NCBI GenBank assembly: GCA_026196035.1
Contig: JAPHQX010000041.1
Location: forward strand, 1 to 58,658
Reading direction: 5' to 3'
DNA length: 58,658 nucleotides
From: Gammaproteobacteria bacterium
GTDB lineage: Bacteria > Pseudomonadota > Gammaproteobacteria > SZUA-229
Position 1 is the first letter of the stretch, and each line of letters opens with the position of its first letter. Under the pieces are notes generated by a model. It was given only the letters and a program-made list of their open reading frames with translations. It was not told where the DNA came from and ran no database searches. The position numbers and the translations under genes are program-made. Positions 40,886 to 50,077 of this stretch are shown here, piece by piece.

Positions 40886-43309
40886 ATGAAAAAATCAATC
40901 CAGAAACTCGAGTACGAACTGGCCAATGCAAAAGCACGTATTGCTGAGCTTGAAGCAGTTCCAAATGTAACAGCAGAAGATTTGATATTTCACAGTCAAA
41001 TTTTACAAAACATGTCTGAAGGTGTGTACCTGGTTAGTGCTCTAGATTCTACCATTGTGTATAGTAACTCTGTATTTAATAAAATGTTTGGTTATCAGTC
41101 AGGTGAGCTTATTGGTAAACATGTGAGTATTGTCAATGCACCAGATATTGAACCCGAAAAAATAGTCAAACAAATTGAAGCTGATATTCAAAATACAGGT
41201 CAATGGCAAGGTGAAACAAAGAACATAAAAAAAGATGGAAGGATTTTCTGGTGTTATGCAAAAGTTATTGCATACGAGAGTCCACAGTTTGGCTCAGTTT
41301 ATATATCAGTGCATCAGGATATTACTGAACAAAAACTGATTGAAAATGAGCTTGCCAATCAAAAAGAATTTGACAGCCGACTTATTGAAACCGCGCAAGT
41401 TATCATACTTGTTCTGGATACAGGTGGCCGTATTGTAAGCTTCAATCCTTATATGGAAAATCTGACCGGTTATACACAAGATGAAGTAACAGGAAAGGAC
41501 TGGTTCTCGACTTTTTTACCAGGCAGAGACCAGCATGCTATCAGGGAATTGTTTATAGAATCTATTCACGATATAAAAATATCTGGAAATATTAATCCGA
41601 TTCTGGCAAAAGATGGTCACGAAATCTGTATTGAATGGTATAACTCAACAATAAAGGACCAGTCTGGTAACACACTAGGTGTTCTTGCTATTGGTCATGA
41701 TATTTCCGAAAAAAGAAAGACCCAGAAAGAGCTTCAGGCAACCTATCAAAGGCTTGACGAAATTCAGATGGCTATGAATCTTGTCGGTATCGCCATTCAC
41801 ATAGTTGATCCTCTTGATGGACATTTTATCTATATAAATAATGCTGCCTGCAAAATGCTTGGCTATTCCCGTGAGGAAATGTTATCTATGGGTGTGCCTG
41901 ATATTGACATGAATTTTTCAGCAGATGATTTTCGGGAAATATCTAAAAATTTGCGTGATAACCGTGGAAAACTTGAGACTACTCAGACAAAAAAGGATGG
42001 GACTATTATTCCGGTTGAGGTTACATTTTATTATGTTGACGGTATTAATATGCAACCTGGGCATTTTATTTCATTTATAGTTGATCTTACAGAGCGTAAA
42101 AAAGCAGATGCCGAGCATGAACAGTTGCAAAAACAACTGTTGCAAGCACAGAAAATGGAGGCTATAGGTCATCTAACAGGAGGTGTAGCGCATGATTTTA
42201 ATAACATGCTTGCTGCAATTCTGGGTTATACAGGACTAATAGAAAAACATCTTACTATTAGTCACCTTGAAGATGAAAAATTAAATGAATATCTTGTTCA
42301 AATCTCCAAGGCATCCTCCAGAGCGAGAGAGCTTGTTTCTCAGATGCTCGTCTTTAGTCGCAAACCATCAGATGATGTAGTTGATGAAATATCAATCATT
42401 CAGGTAAAGCCCTTAGTAGAAGAAGTTGTTGGTTTATTGGCCTCAACAATTCCTACCACTATTGAAATTAACTCAAATAATATTAGCGATAACTTGCATA
42501 TTAAAATTAATCCCGTCCAGTTTCATCAGGTGATTTTAAATTTATGTATAAATGCCCGTGACAGCATAGATAATTATGGTCAGATTACTATTAATGTAAA
42601 GAAGCATTCTTTAACGGATATTTGTGCATCATGTCATAGATCATTTAGTGGAGAGTATGTGGAATTGTTAGTATCAGATACAGGGACGGGTATGAATGAT
42701 CAGCAATTACAAAGAATATTTGAACCTTTTTATACTACAAAAAATGTCGGCCAGGGATCGGGTATGGGCTTATCCGTAGTGCATGGTATTATTCATGCAG
42801 CAAATGGCCATATATTAATTTCAAGCCAGATAAATAAAGGTACATCGATATCTGTTTTTCTGCCACTGGTTCCTGAAGGTGAAATTCCTGAAACCATTGA
42901 TAAACCTGATTTGGATATAGATAATCAATTACAGGATCTGCGAATCATGATTGTTGATGATGAAAAGCAGATTGCTTCAATGATGGCTGAAATATTTGCA
43001 ATGCACGGTGCGGAAACTTTTGAATACAGCCGATCTAAACAGGCGCTGTCTGCTTTTGAGAAGAATCCACAAATTTACGATTTAGTGTTGACCGATGAAA
43101 CAATGCCGGAATTAACAGGTCTTGATATGTCAAAGGCCATGCTCGCAATACGCCCTGATTTACCTATCATTATCAGTACCGGTTACAGTGAGCATGTGAA
43201 CAGTAAAATCGCACATGATGAAGGTATCGCTGGTTTTATAATGAAACCGGTTAATATAGAAGAGTTAATTAAGTTAATTATCGAGCTGACATCAAACCCT
43301 GATGTTTAA
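40886..43309 (+). CDS. Hybrid histidine kinase with three PAS domains
   Basis: 807 aa, cytoplasmic: a short coiled coil (ELANAKARIAELEA), then PAS domains at about residues 32-150, 158-285 and 290-410. The HisKA domain follows with phosphorylatable H436 in GGVAHDFNN, then a HATPase domain (NLCINARDS, DTGTGM, GQGSGMGL). A receiver domain ends the protein, with D737 in LTDETMP. A CxxCH (580-584) lies inside the ATPase domain. No membrane helix is seen, so it should sense an internal or redox signal. No cognate output regulator is nearby. Confidence 0.92.
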   Translation: MKKSIQKLEYELANAKARIAELEAVPNVTAEDLIFHSQILQNMSEGVYLVSALDSTIVYSNSVFNKMFGYQSGELIGKHVSIVNAPDIEPEKIVKQIEADIQNTGQWQGETKNIKKDGRIFWCYAKVIAYESPQFGSVYISVHQDITEQKLIENELANQKEFDSRLIETAQVIILVLDTGGRIVSFNPYMENLTGYTQDEVTGKDWFSTFLPGRDQHAIRELFIESIHDIKISGNINPILAKDGHEICIEWYNSTIKDQSGNTLGVLAIGHDISEKRKTQKELQATYQRLDEIQMAMNLVGIAIHIVDPLDGHFIYINNAACKMLGYSREEMLSMGVPDIDMNFSADDFREISKNLRDNRGKLETTQTKKDGTIIPVEVTFYYVDGINMQPGHFISFIVDLTERKKADAEHEQLQKQLLQAQKMEAIGHLTGGVAHDFNNMLAAILGYTGLIEKHLTISHLEDEKLNEYLVQISKASSRARELVSQMLVFSRKPSDDVVDEISIIQVKPLVEEVVGLLASTIPTTIEINSNNISDNLHIKINPVQFHQVILNLCINARDSIDNYGQITINVKKHSLTDICASCHRSFSGEYVELLVSDTGTGMNDQQLQRIFEPFYTTKNVGQGSGMGLSVVHGIIHAANGHILISSQINKGTSISVFLPLVPEGEIPETIDKPDLDIDNQLQDLRIMIVDDEKQIASMMAEIFAMHGAETFEYSRSKQALSAFEKNPQIYDLVLTDETMPELTGLDMSKAMLAIRPDLPIIISTGYSEHVNSKIAHDEGIAGFIMKPVNIEELIKLIIELTSNPDV

Positions 43310-43454
43310 TGAAATTTTCAATTTCATTGTATCCATCGCACCAATAATATTATTGCCTGTTGCCTTTATTTCTTCAGTGAAATCATGCTCAAATTTGCTC
43401 CGGGCAAATTTGTCGAACTCTATGGGAACTCTCATCTACCAAACCACGACAAAT
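43310..43454. other. Gap between the hybrid kinase and tmRNA terminator, with a hairpin
   Basis: The gap contains a perfect 9-bp inverted repeat, CAAATTTGC / GCAAATTTG (43390-43412, 5-nt loop), without a T-run. The track ORF 43302-43574 crosses this gap but is rejected because it reads into tmRNA. Confidence 0.6.
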
Positions 43455-43483
43455 AAAAAAGGCCACCTGAAATCAGGTGGCCT
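43455..43483 (-). terminator. Terminator of tmRNA
   Basis: GGCCACCTGA / TCAGGTGGCC stem followed on the minus strand by a T-run. It begins a few bases after the tmRNA CCA end. Being symmetrical, it may also stop transcription coming from the kinase gene. Confidence 0.92.
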
Positions 43484-43490
43484 TTGTTTT

Positions 43491-43856
43491 TGGTGGAGGC
43501 GGGGAGAATCGAACTCCCGTCCGCAAGTACTCTGCCTTTGGCTCTACATGTTTAGATTTGGCTATTTAATTTAGTTTTCCAAACTCCAGCCATTCAGGAT
43601 TTTGGTCAACGATCCTTTAGGGTTTTAACACGCGGGTTCAAGGCAGACCTTTGTGCGAGCCTGTATAAGTCGACCCCTGAAATCTGAAACCTACAAGCGA
43701 GTATCAGTCAGAGGGCTTTAAAACTGGTTATTAAGCAGCTAAAGCGTAGTTGTCGTCGTTGGCAACTAAATAGTTTGCAGCTGTATTTACGAGGTAATCT
43801 GCTCCTCGACATGCACCAGAAGGTTTCGCTACCCACGTCGAAGCCACGTCGCCCCC
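43491..43856 (-). ncRNA. ssrA: tmRNA (transfer-messenger RNA)
   Basis: 366 nt on the minus strand. The 5' end is GGGGGCGACGTGGCTTCGAC and the 3' end GTTCGATTCTCCCCGCCTCCACCA folds as the T-arm and acceptor with encoded CCA. The tag frame (43763 down to 43731) encodes ANDDNYALAA followed by TAATAA, differing from E. coli ANDENYALAA only at residue 4. With SmpB it rescues stalled ribosomes and marks products for proteolysis. The 5' end is predicted from the conserved sequence. Confidence 0.97.
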
Positions 43857-44009
43857 AATTCGTGGTAATTGGCAATAGATTAAGCATCATTGGCCAATAT
43901 CGAAAGATTCTACACTTATAAAGACATGTTTGGTAGCCGAAGGTTCCGCATTGCTTTAAAATTGCGTTTTTTTAGAAATACCTAATTTGTTGCTACCCTG
44001 AGGCTAGAA

Positions 44010-47000
44010 ATGCATTATTTTCGTGGATCCCCCGCGCTTTCTACATTCCGTATTGAAAAGCTACTTAAACAGTTAAATCAACATCTGGAATCTATTGAAG
44101 CTATTCATAGTGAATATGTGCATTTTGCCGATATTGATGGCGAACTAAGTTCTGATCAGCGGCAAACTCTGGACAGATTACTGACTTACGGGCCTGCTTT
44201 TAAGTCTGAGACTATGGACGGCGAGTTATTTCTGGTCACCCCACGGCCCGGGACGATCTCACCCTGGTCATCTAAAGCCACAGACATTGCCCATAACTGT
44301 GGCCTCAATAATATCCTACGTCTGGAACGGGGCGTAGCTTATTATATTCAGTTAAAAGCTAACACACGCTTATCTGATGCTGATACCCGGATCCTCTATT
44401 CATTAATACATGATCGTATGACAGAAATAGTGATGCGAGATTTTAATGAAGCGGGTTGTTTGTTTGCTCATACCAGCCCGGAAAAAGGTCAGCATGTTGA
44501 TATTTTGGCCGGTGGTCGTGACGCCCTGGTCGAAGCCAATCAGACGCTTGGTCTGGCTATGTCTGACGATGAGATCGATTATCTGTTTGAATATTTTACT
44601 TCAGCCGATCGTAACCCCCGAGATGCAGAATTAATGATGTTTGCTCAGGCCAACTCCGAGCATTGTCGTCATAAAATATTCAATGCCGACTGGATTATTG
44701 ATGGTAAGGCTCAGGATATATCCCTGTTTGGCATGATTCGGAATACTTATAACAAATCACCTGACAACATTCTGAGTGCCTATCATGATAATTCTTCCGT
44801 CATTAATGGTTCTCAGGCAGGGCGTTTTTTTCCTGATGTTGAAACCGGCGAATATAGCTATCATCAGGAAGAAATGCCCATTCTGATGAAGGTTGAAACC
44901 CACAATCATCCCACTGCCATATCACCTTTCCCTGGAGCAGCCACAGGCTCTGGTGGTGAAATTCGTGATGAAGGTGCTACCGGTCGTGGCTCAAAACCTA
45001 AAGTAGGTTTAAGCGGATTTTCAGTTTCTAATTTAAAAATCCCTGATTTTGTTCAGGCCTGGGAGACGGATCATGGTAAACCTGATCGTATTGTCTCTGC
45101 ACTTGAAATCATGACTGAAGGCCCTCTGGGGGCTGCTGCATTTAATAATGAATTTGGTCGACCGAATATCGCGGGTTATTTTCGTACTTTTGAAGAAAAA
45201 GTGCCGGCTCATGAAGGTGAAGAAATTCGTGGCTACCATAAACCGATTATGCTGGCCGGGGGTTACGGCAATATACGTAAGCAACACATAGACATGATAC
45301 CCATGCCAGTTGGCACTTCAATTGTAGTGCTCGGTGGACCTGCCATGCTGATTGGTTTAGGGGGTGGCGCTGCCTCATCTATGACCAGTGGTAGCAGCGC
45401 AGAAGACCTGGATTTTGCCTCTGTACAACGGGGCAACCCTGAAATGGAACGTCGTTGCCAGGAAGTCATTGATCGCTGCTGGGCACAGGATGAGGCTAAT
45501 CCTATTGTCTGGATTCATGATGTGGGCGCCGGTGGTTTATCCAATGCCTTACCTGAGCTGGTCAATGATGGTGGTCGTGGTGCTGAGTTTGAATTGCGTG
45601 AAGTACATATCGATGAACCGGGTATGACGCCGATGGAAATCTGGAGTAATGAATCTCAGGAACGTTATGTACTGGCCATCGATACCAGTAAGCTGGAGGC
45701 ATTTAAAACCTTATGTGAGCGTGAGCGTTGTCCTTATGCGGTACTGGGTCAGACGACAGAAGCCATGGATTTAAAAGTCCATGATAATCATTTTGATGAT
45801 TATCCGGTTGATATGCCACTGGATGTTCTGTTAGGTAAACCACCTAAAATGTTACGTGATGTTCACCATGTAACCATTAAACAAAAACCATTTAATAGCA
45901 CTGAAATAAATTTAGATGATGCGGTAAACCGTGTTTTAAGATTACCTACGGTCGCCAATAAAACCTTCCTGATTACCATAGGTGACCGATCGGTCACCGG
46001 GCAAATTGTTCGTGATCAAATGGTCGGGCCATGGCAGGTGCCGGTAGCCGATGTTGCGGTGACGACCAGTTCATTTGATGTGTATTCAGGTGAAGCTATG
46101 GCCATGGGTGAAAGAACACCCGTCGCATTACTTGATGCAGCGGCATCAGGACGAATGGCGGTTGCAGAGTCCATTACCAATATTGCGGCCAGTTATATAG
46201 AGAAACTATCTGATATTAAATTATCAGCAAACTGGATGGCACCGGCTGGTCATCCGGGTGAAGATGCGCTTTTATTTGATACCGTTAAAGCGGTGGGAAT
46301 GGAGTTATGCCCGGAGCTGGGCATAGCGATTCCTGTCGGTAAAGATTCTATGTCAATGAAAACGGTCTGGGAGCAGGATGGTTCACCACGATCAGTTACT
46401 GCACCATTATCCTTAATAATATCTGCATTTGCACCCGTGATGGATGTTAGAAAAACCCTAACCCCACAGTTACGCACAGATTGCGGTGATACTTCATTGT
46501 TATTAATTGATCTTGGTCTGAGAAAAAATAGACTGGGTGGTTCTGCAATCGCACAGGTTTATAAACAGATTGGTACAACACCCGCAGATCTTGATAATGC
46601 TGATTTACTGGTTAAGTTTTTTAATACCATTCAATTGCTCAATAAACAGGACAAGTTACTGGCCTATCATGATCGTTCAGATGGCGGCCTGTTGGTTACT
46701 ATGTGTGAAATGGCATTTGCTGGACATACTGGTATAAATGTCCAGATCGATGGCCTCGGCGATGATCTGATAAAAATTCTGTTTAATGAAGAGCTGGGTG
46801 CTGTAATTCAAATTAAATCATCGGATACCGATTATGTTATTAGTCAGTTCATCGATGCGGGCCTTGCCGATGCTTGTCATCTGTTAGGCAAATTAAATAA
46901 TGAAGATAGCATTAATATTCAACGTAATACCGAGGAAGTATTTTCAAGATCAAGAACCGAATTACAACGTATCTGGTCGGAAACTACTTTTCAGATGCAA

Positions 47001-47897
47001 TCACTGCGCGATAATCCTGAGTGTGCGCAACAGGAATTTGATGCATTACTTAATGAGAAAGACCCTGGTATCAACATAAATCTGACTTTTGATATCAATG
47101 AAAATATCTCAGCACCTTATATTAATAAAGGTGAATTACCCGCAATGGCTATCCTGCGCGAGCAGGGCGTTAATGGACAGATAGAAATGGCGGCAGCATT
47201 CGATAGAGCAGGTTTTAAATCTATTGATGTTCATATGAGTGATATTTTATCAGGACGCATTTCTTTAAAAGATTTCAAAGGCATGGTTGCCTGTGGTGGT
47301 TTTTCATACGGTGATGTTTTGGGTGCCGGTGAAGGCTGGGCAAAAACAATTCTGTTTAATTCAAAAGCCCGTGATGAATTCGAAAACTTCTTTAATCGTG
47401 AAGATAGTTTTAGTCTGGGTGTATGTAATGGCTGTCAGATGATGGCCAATCTTAAAGGTCTAATACCGGGCGCTGAAAACTGGCCACATTTTGTACGCAA
47501 TAACTCTGAACAGTTCGAAGCCCGATTTAGTCTGGTAGAAATCATGGATTCGCCATCGATTATGTTAAGAAACATGGCTGGTTCACGTATGCCTATTGCC
47601 GTAGCACATGGAGAGGGCCTGGCTGAATTTAAAACAACAGAGCAAATTGCAAATAGTCATTCTACATTACGTTATTTAAATAATCTTGCTGAAGCAACAG
47701 AAGTCTATCCATTTAACCCTAATGGGTCCCCTCAGGGATTAACCGGTTTTACAACCACTGATGGTCGGGCAACGATTATGATGCCACATCCGGAAAGAGT
47801 ATTTCGATCTGTACAAAATTCCTGGCATCCAGATGACTGGCAGGAAGATAGCCCATGGATGAGAATGTTTAGAAATGCACGAGTCTGGGTCGATTAA
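44010..47897 (+). CDS. purL: Phosphoribosylformylglycinamidine synthase (one-piece)
   Basis: 1295 aa, the same length as E. coli PurL. Order: PurS-like N-terminal domain, linker, two FGAM-synthase halves ([41 protein letters not shown]), and a C-terminal glutamine amidotransferase with nucleophile in LGVCNGCQM and catalytic [10 protein letters not shown]. It converts FGAR and glutamine to FGAM in purine synthesis. It is divergent from tmRNA and appears to be transcribed alone. Confidence 0.98.
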   Translation: MHYFRGSPALSTFRIEKLLKQLNQHLESIEAIHSEYVHFADIDGELSSDQRQTLDRLLTYGPAFKSETMDGELFLVTPRPGTISPWSSKATDIAHNCGLNNILRLERGVAYYIQLKANTRLSDADTRILYSLIHDRMTEIVMRDFNEAGCLFAHTSPEKGQHVDILAGGRDALVEANQTLGLAMSDDEIDYLFEYFTSADRNPRDAELMMFAQANSEHCRHKIFNADWIIDGKAQDISLFGMIRNTYNKSPDNILSAYHDNSSVINGSQAGRFFPDVETGEYSYHQEEMPILMKVETHNHPTAISPFPGAATGSGGEIRDEGATGRGSKPKVGLSGFSVSNLKIPDFVQAWETDHGKPDRIVSALEIMTEGPLGAAAFNNEFGRPNIAGYFRTFEEKVPAHEGEEIRGYHKPIMLAGGYGNIRKQHIDMIPMPVGTSIVVLGGPAMLIGLGGGAASSMTSGSSAEDLDFASVQRGNPEMERRCQEVIDRCWAQDEANPIVWIHDVGAGGLSNALPELVNDGGRGAEFELREVHIDEPGMTPMEIWSNESQERYVLAIDTSKLEAFKTLCERERCPYAVLGQTTEAMDLKVHDNHFDDYPVDMPLDVLLGKPPKMLRDVHHVTIKQKPFNSTEINLDDAVNRVLRLPTVANKTFLITIGDRSVTGQIVRDQMVGPWQVPVADVAVTTSSFDVYSGEAMAMGERTPVALLDAAASGRMAVAESITNIAASYIEKLSDIKLSANWMAPAGHPGEDALLFDTVKAVGMELCPELGIAIPVGKDSMSMKTVWEQDGSPRSVTAPLSLIISAFAPVMDVRKTLTPQLRTDCGDTSLLLIDLGLRKNRLGGSAIAQVYKQIGTTPADLDNADLLVKFFNTIQLLNKQDKLLAYHDRSDGGLLVTMCEMAFAGHTGINVQIDGLGDDLIKILFNEELGAVIQIKSSDTDYVISQFIDAGLADACHLLGKLNNEDSINIQRNTEEVFSRSRTELQRIWSETTFQMQSLRDNPECAQQEFDALLNEKDPGININLTFDINENISAPYINKGELPAMAILREQGVNGQIEMAAAFDRAGFKSIDVHMSDILSGRISLKDFKGMVACGGFSYGDVLGAGEGWAKTILFNSKARDEFENFFNREDSFSLGVCNGCQMMANLKGLIPGAENWPHFVRNNSEQFEARFSLVEIMDSPSIMLRNMAGSRMPIAVAHGEGLAEFKTTEQIANSHSTLRYLNNLAEATEVYPFNPNGSPQGLTGFTTTDGRATIMMPHPERVFRSVQNSWHPDDWQEDSPWMRMFRNARVWVD

Positions 47898-47925
47898 TGA
47901 TTGGGGACAAAAATAACATGCATAG

Positions 47926-48192
47926 CAAGATGGGAGCTATATTGCTTTTGGTACGTCATTACGTAAATGCGTAGTTTCATCAATAGAAGCTCACATTAAT
48001 GATGCCTTAAATCAAAATGTTCTTGAGTTGGGTTTCGGACGATTTTTCCCTGGAAAAAACTGGTTCAACGTGCCGGTGGTGTCTGGATCGGATTATCAAC
48101 CTCTGGAAAGATATGCGTCATATCCTAAGTTATACAGTGAGTGGGATGTAGAAATTGAAAATTATGACGCTGATCAGCGTGGAAAAAATTAA
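47926..48192 (+). pseudogene. 5'-truncated SAM-methyltransferase-like remnant
   Basis: Not in the ORF track because no ATG opens it. The frame after the in-frame TAG at 47923 reads ...SYIAFGTSLRKCVVSSIEAHIND, then VLELGFGRFFPGKNW (resembling SAM-binding motif I), SGSDYQPLERY, and ends at TAA 48190. About 88 codons are open, with coding-like composition. It resembles the N-terminal half of a class I methyltransferase and lacks both a start and the C-terminal half. The identification is by motif only. Confidence 0.5.
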
Positions 48193-48361
48193 AGACCAGC
48201 CAATCTGGGTATTTGTTATAACTGCCGAGAAAAAATAATTAAATTACGGTCACATGCTTCAAACGGGTGATTTAAGTACTGTGTGTATTTAAATCCTAAT
48301 AAATGGAACCTGATAAATAAATTATGGTCTTTAAATAAACTCATACATCAGGTTCCTCCCC
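48193..48361. promoter_or_regulatory. Leader region of msrP with a long-arm hairpin
   Basis: It contains the perfect 10-bp inverted repeat GGAACCTGAT (48305-48314) / ATCAGGTTCC (48347-48356) around 32 AT-rich nt. The right arm ends 5 nt before the msrP ATG, where no ordinary Shine-Dalgarno is seen. It may be an operator or a translation-controlling hairpin. Confidence 0.45.
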
Positions 48362-49321
48362 ATGCCCATTATCATTAAGTCGTCAAGCGATATAAAACCT
48401 TCAGAAATTACTTCAGAGTCTGACTATCATAATCGTCGACAGTTTATTAAAAAGTCTGCTGTTCTTCTTGGCGCTGCATGGGCAGGACGTATAGCCATGC
48501 CTGCTAATGCAAAAGGCAGTGATTTTCCTGATGCCATTCATGGGCGGCATACTACGGAGGAACCGATCAATAGTTTTGAAGAAATTACGACTTATAACAA
48601 TTTCTATGAGTTTGGTACCAGTAAATCAGACCCTGCTAATAATGCTGTTGATTTCAATCCACATCCCTGGTCAATTGCAGTAGAAGGCGAGGTTGCTAAA
48701 CCAGGAATATTCAATCTTGAAGATTTTATCAAGCCTTATCAACTGGAAGAACGCACTTATCGCTTCCGATGCGTAGAAGGCTGGTCTATGGTGATTCCAT
48801 GGGTCGGCTTCTCCCTTGCGGATATGATTAAACACTTTGAGCCAACGTCCCGTGCCAAATATATTGAGTTCACAACACTCTATGATCCGGAACGTATGCC
48901 GGGTCAGAAAAGACGTGTGCTGCACTGGCCATACACCGAAGGGCTGAGAATAGATGAAGCAATGAATCCCTTATCACTCATGGCCGTCGGCCTGTATGGT
49001 AAAACCATGCCTAATCAGAATGGTGCACCCATCAGACTGGTTGTGCCCTGGAAATACGGTTTCAAGAGCATTAAGTCCATTGTTAAAATTCGATTTACTG
49101 AAACAGAACCCGTATGCACCTGGAATAAAACAGCGCCAGCGGAATATGGTTTTTACTCAAATGTTAACCCGAATGTTGATCACCCCAGATGGAGTCAGGG
49201 GACCGAACGTCGAATAGGCGCCCCATTCTGGCAACCTAAGATAAAAACCCGTTTATTTAATGGCTATGCTGACCAGGTAGCTAGCCTGTATACAGGTATG
49301 GACTTAAGTAAATATTTTTAA
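48362..49321 (+). CDS. msrP: Methionine sulfoxide reductase catalytic subunit MsrP (YedY)
   Basis: 319 aa periplasmic molybdoenzyme. The Tat signal is [19 protein letters not shown], with cleavage likely after ANA. The Mo-ligand cysteine lies in [29 protein letters not shown] and [11 protein letters not shown] are the expected later blocks. It reduces both epimers of protein-bound methionine sulfoxide in the periplasm with electrons from MsrQ, encoded 4 nt downstream. Confidence 0.96.
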   Translation: MPIIIKSSSDIKPSEITSESDYHNRRQFIKKSAVLLGAAWAGRIAMPANAKGSDFPDAIHGRHTTEEPINSFEEITTYNNFYEFGTSKSDPANNAVDFNPHPWSIAVEGEVAKPGIFNLEDFIKPYQLEERTYRFRCVEGWSMVIPWVGFSLADMIKHFEPTSRAKYIEFTTLYDPERMPGQKRRVLHWPYTEGLRIDEAMNPLSLMAVGLYGKTMPNQNGAPIRLVVPWKYGFKSIKSIVKIRFTETEPVCTWNKTAPAEYGFYSNVNPNVDHPRWSQGTERRIGAPFWQPKIKTRLFNGYADQVASLYTGMDLSKYF

Positions 49322-49325
49322 TCAC

Positions 49326-49895
49326 ATGAAATACTGGCGTTTTATTGTTTTCAGTCTTTGCCTGATCCCGTTTTTGCTGACCTTATATGGTGCCTTTAAT
49401 AATGCACTAGGTGTAAATCCAGTTGAAACCATGAACCGGAGAATGGGGGACTGGGCATTATATTTTTTATTGATAACTTTATCCGTTACGCCCTTAAAGC
49501 AGCTATTTGGCTGGTTTAAATTATTACAGTTCAGACGAATGCTCGGTTTATATGCGTTTTTCTATGCCTGTGTACATTTTTTAACCTTCATCTGGTTTGA
49601 TCATTATTTTAACTGGCTCGAAATAATAGAAGATATTATCAAAAGACCCTTCATTACGATTGGCTTTATATCCCTTGTTTTACTATTTCCATTAGCTTTG
49701 ACTTCAAATAAATTCATGATAAAAAAGCTAAAAAAGAACTGGTTACGGTTACACCAGTCTATTTATTTAATTGCAATCCTGGTCATTATCCATTTTTTCT
49801 GGATGGTTAAGGCCGATTATTACCAACCTCTAATATTCGCTATAATACTGGGTCTGTTACTGGGTTACAGGTTATTAAAGCTATATAAAAAATAA
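49326..49895 (+). CDS. msrQ: MsrQ, heme-binding membrane subunit of MsrPQ
   Basis: 189 aa with about six membrane helices of the ferric-reductase-like type. Histidines likely to bind heme b are in YAFFYACVHFLTF and RLHQSIYLIAILVIIHFFW. RRMLGLYAF and WALYFLLITLSVTPLKQLF match the family. It passes electrons from the quinone pool or flavin reductase to MsrP. Confidence 0.95.
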   Translation: MKYWRFIVFSLCLIPFLLTLYGAFNNALGVNPVETMNRRMGDWALYFLLITLSVTPLKQLFGWFKLLQFRRMLGLYAFFYACVHFLTFIWFDHYFNWLEIIEDIIKRPFITIGFISLVLLFPLALTSNKFMIKKLKKNWLRLHQSIYLIAILVIIHFFWMVKADYYQPLIFAIILGLLLGYRLLKLYKK

Positions 49896-50077
49896 AAAAT
49901 TATGACATTAGGCAATAAACTGATATTATTAGACTTTCAAAATAATAAACCCTTAATAAATATAATAAAAAACGGTTTTATCAATAGTACTTCTATACGG
50001 ATTTAAAATTCAGCGGAATATCCTGTAACTGATAATTAAAGTTAAAACATATTTTTTGTTTAAGAGGTAGTTTCCGA

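Noticed and set aside
43302-43574. 90-aa ORF on the plus strand between the kinase gene and purL
   Set aside because: It reads antisense into the tmRNA 3' end and terminator. The GESNSRP tail is a typical artefact of translating a tRNA-like T-arm.
43708-43890. 60-aa minus-strand ORF over the 5' part of tmRNA
   Set aside because: It lies within the ssrA gene and its leader; the RNA explains the sequence.
47898-47973. Short ATG ORF ([13 protein letters not shown]...) directly after purL
   Set aside because: Only about 25 codons, stopped early, and in a different frame from the methyltransferase-like remnant.
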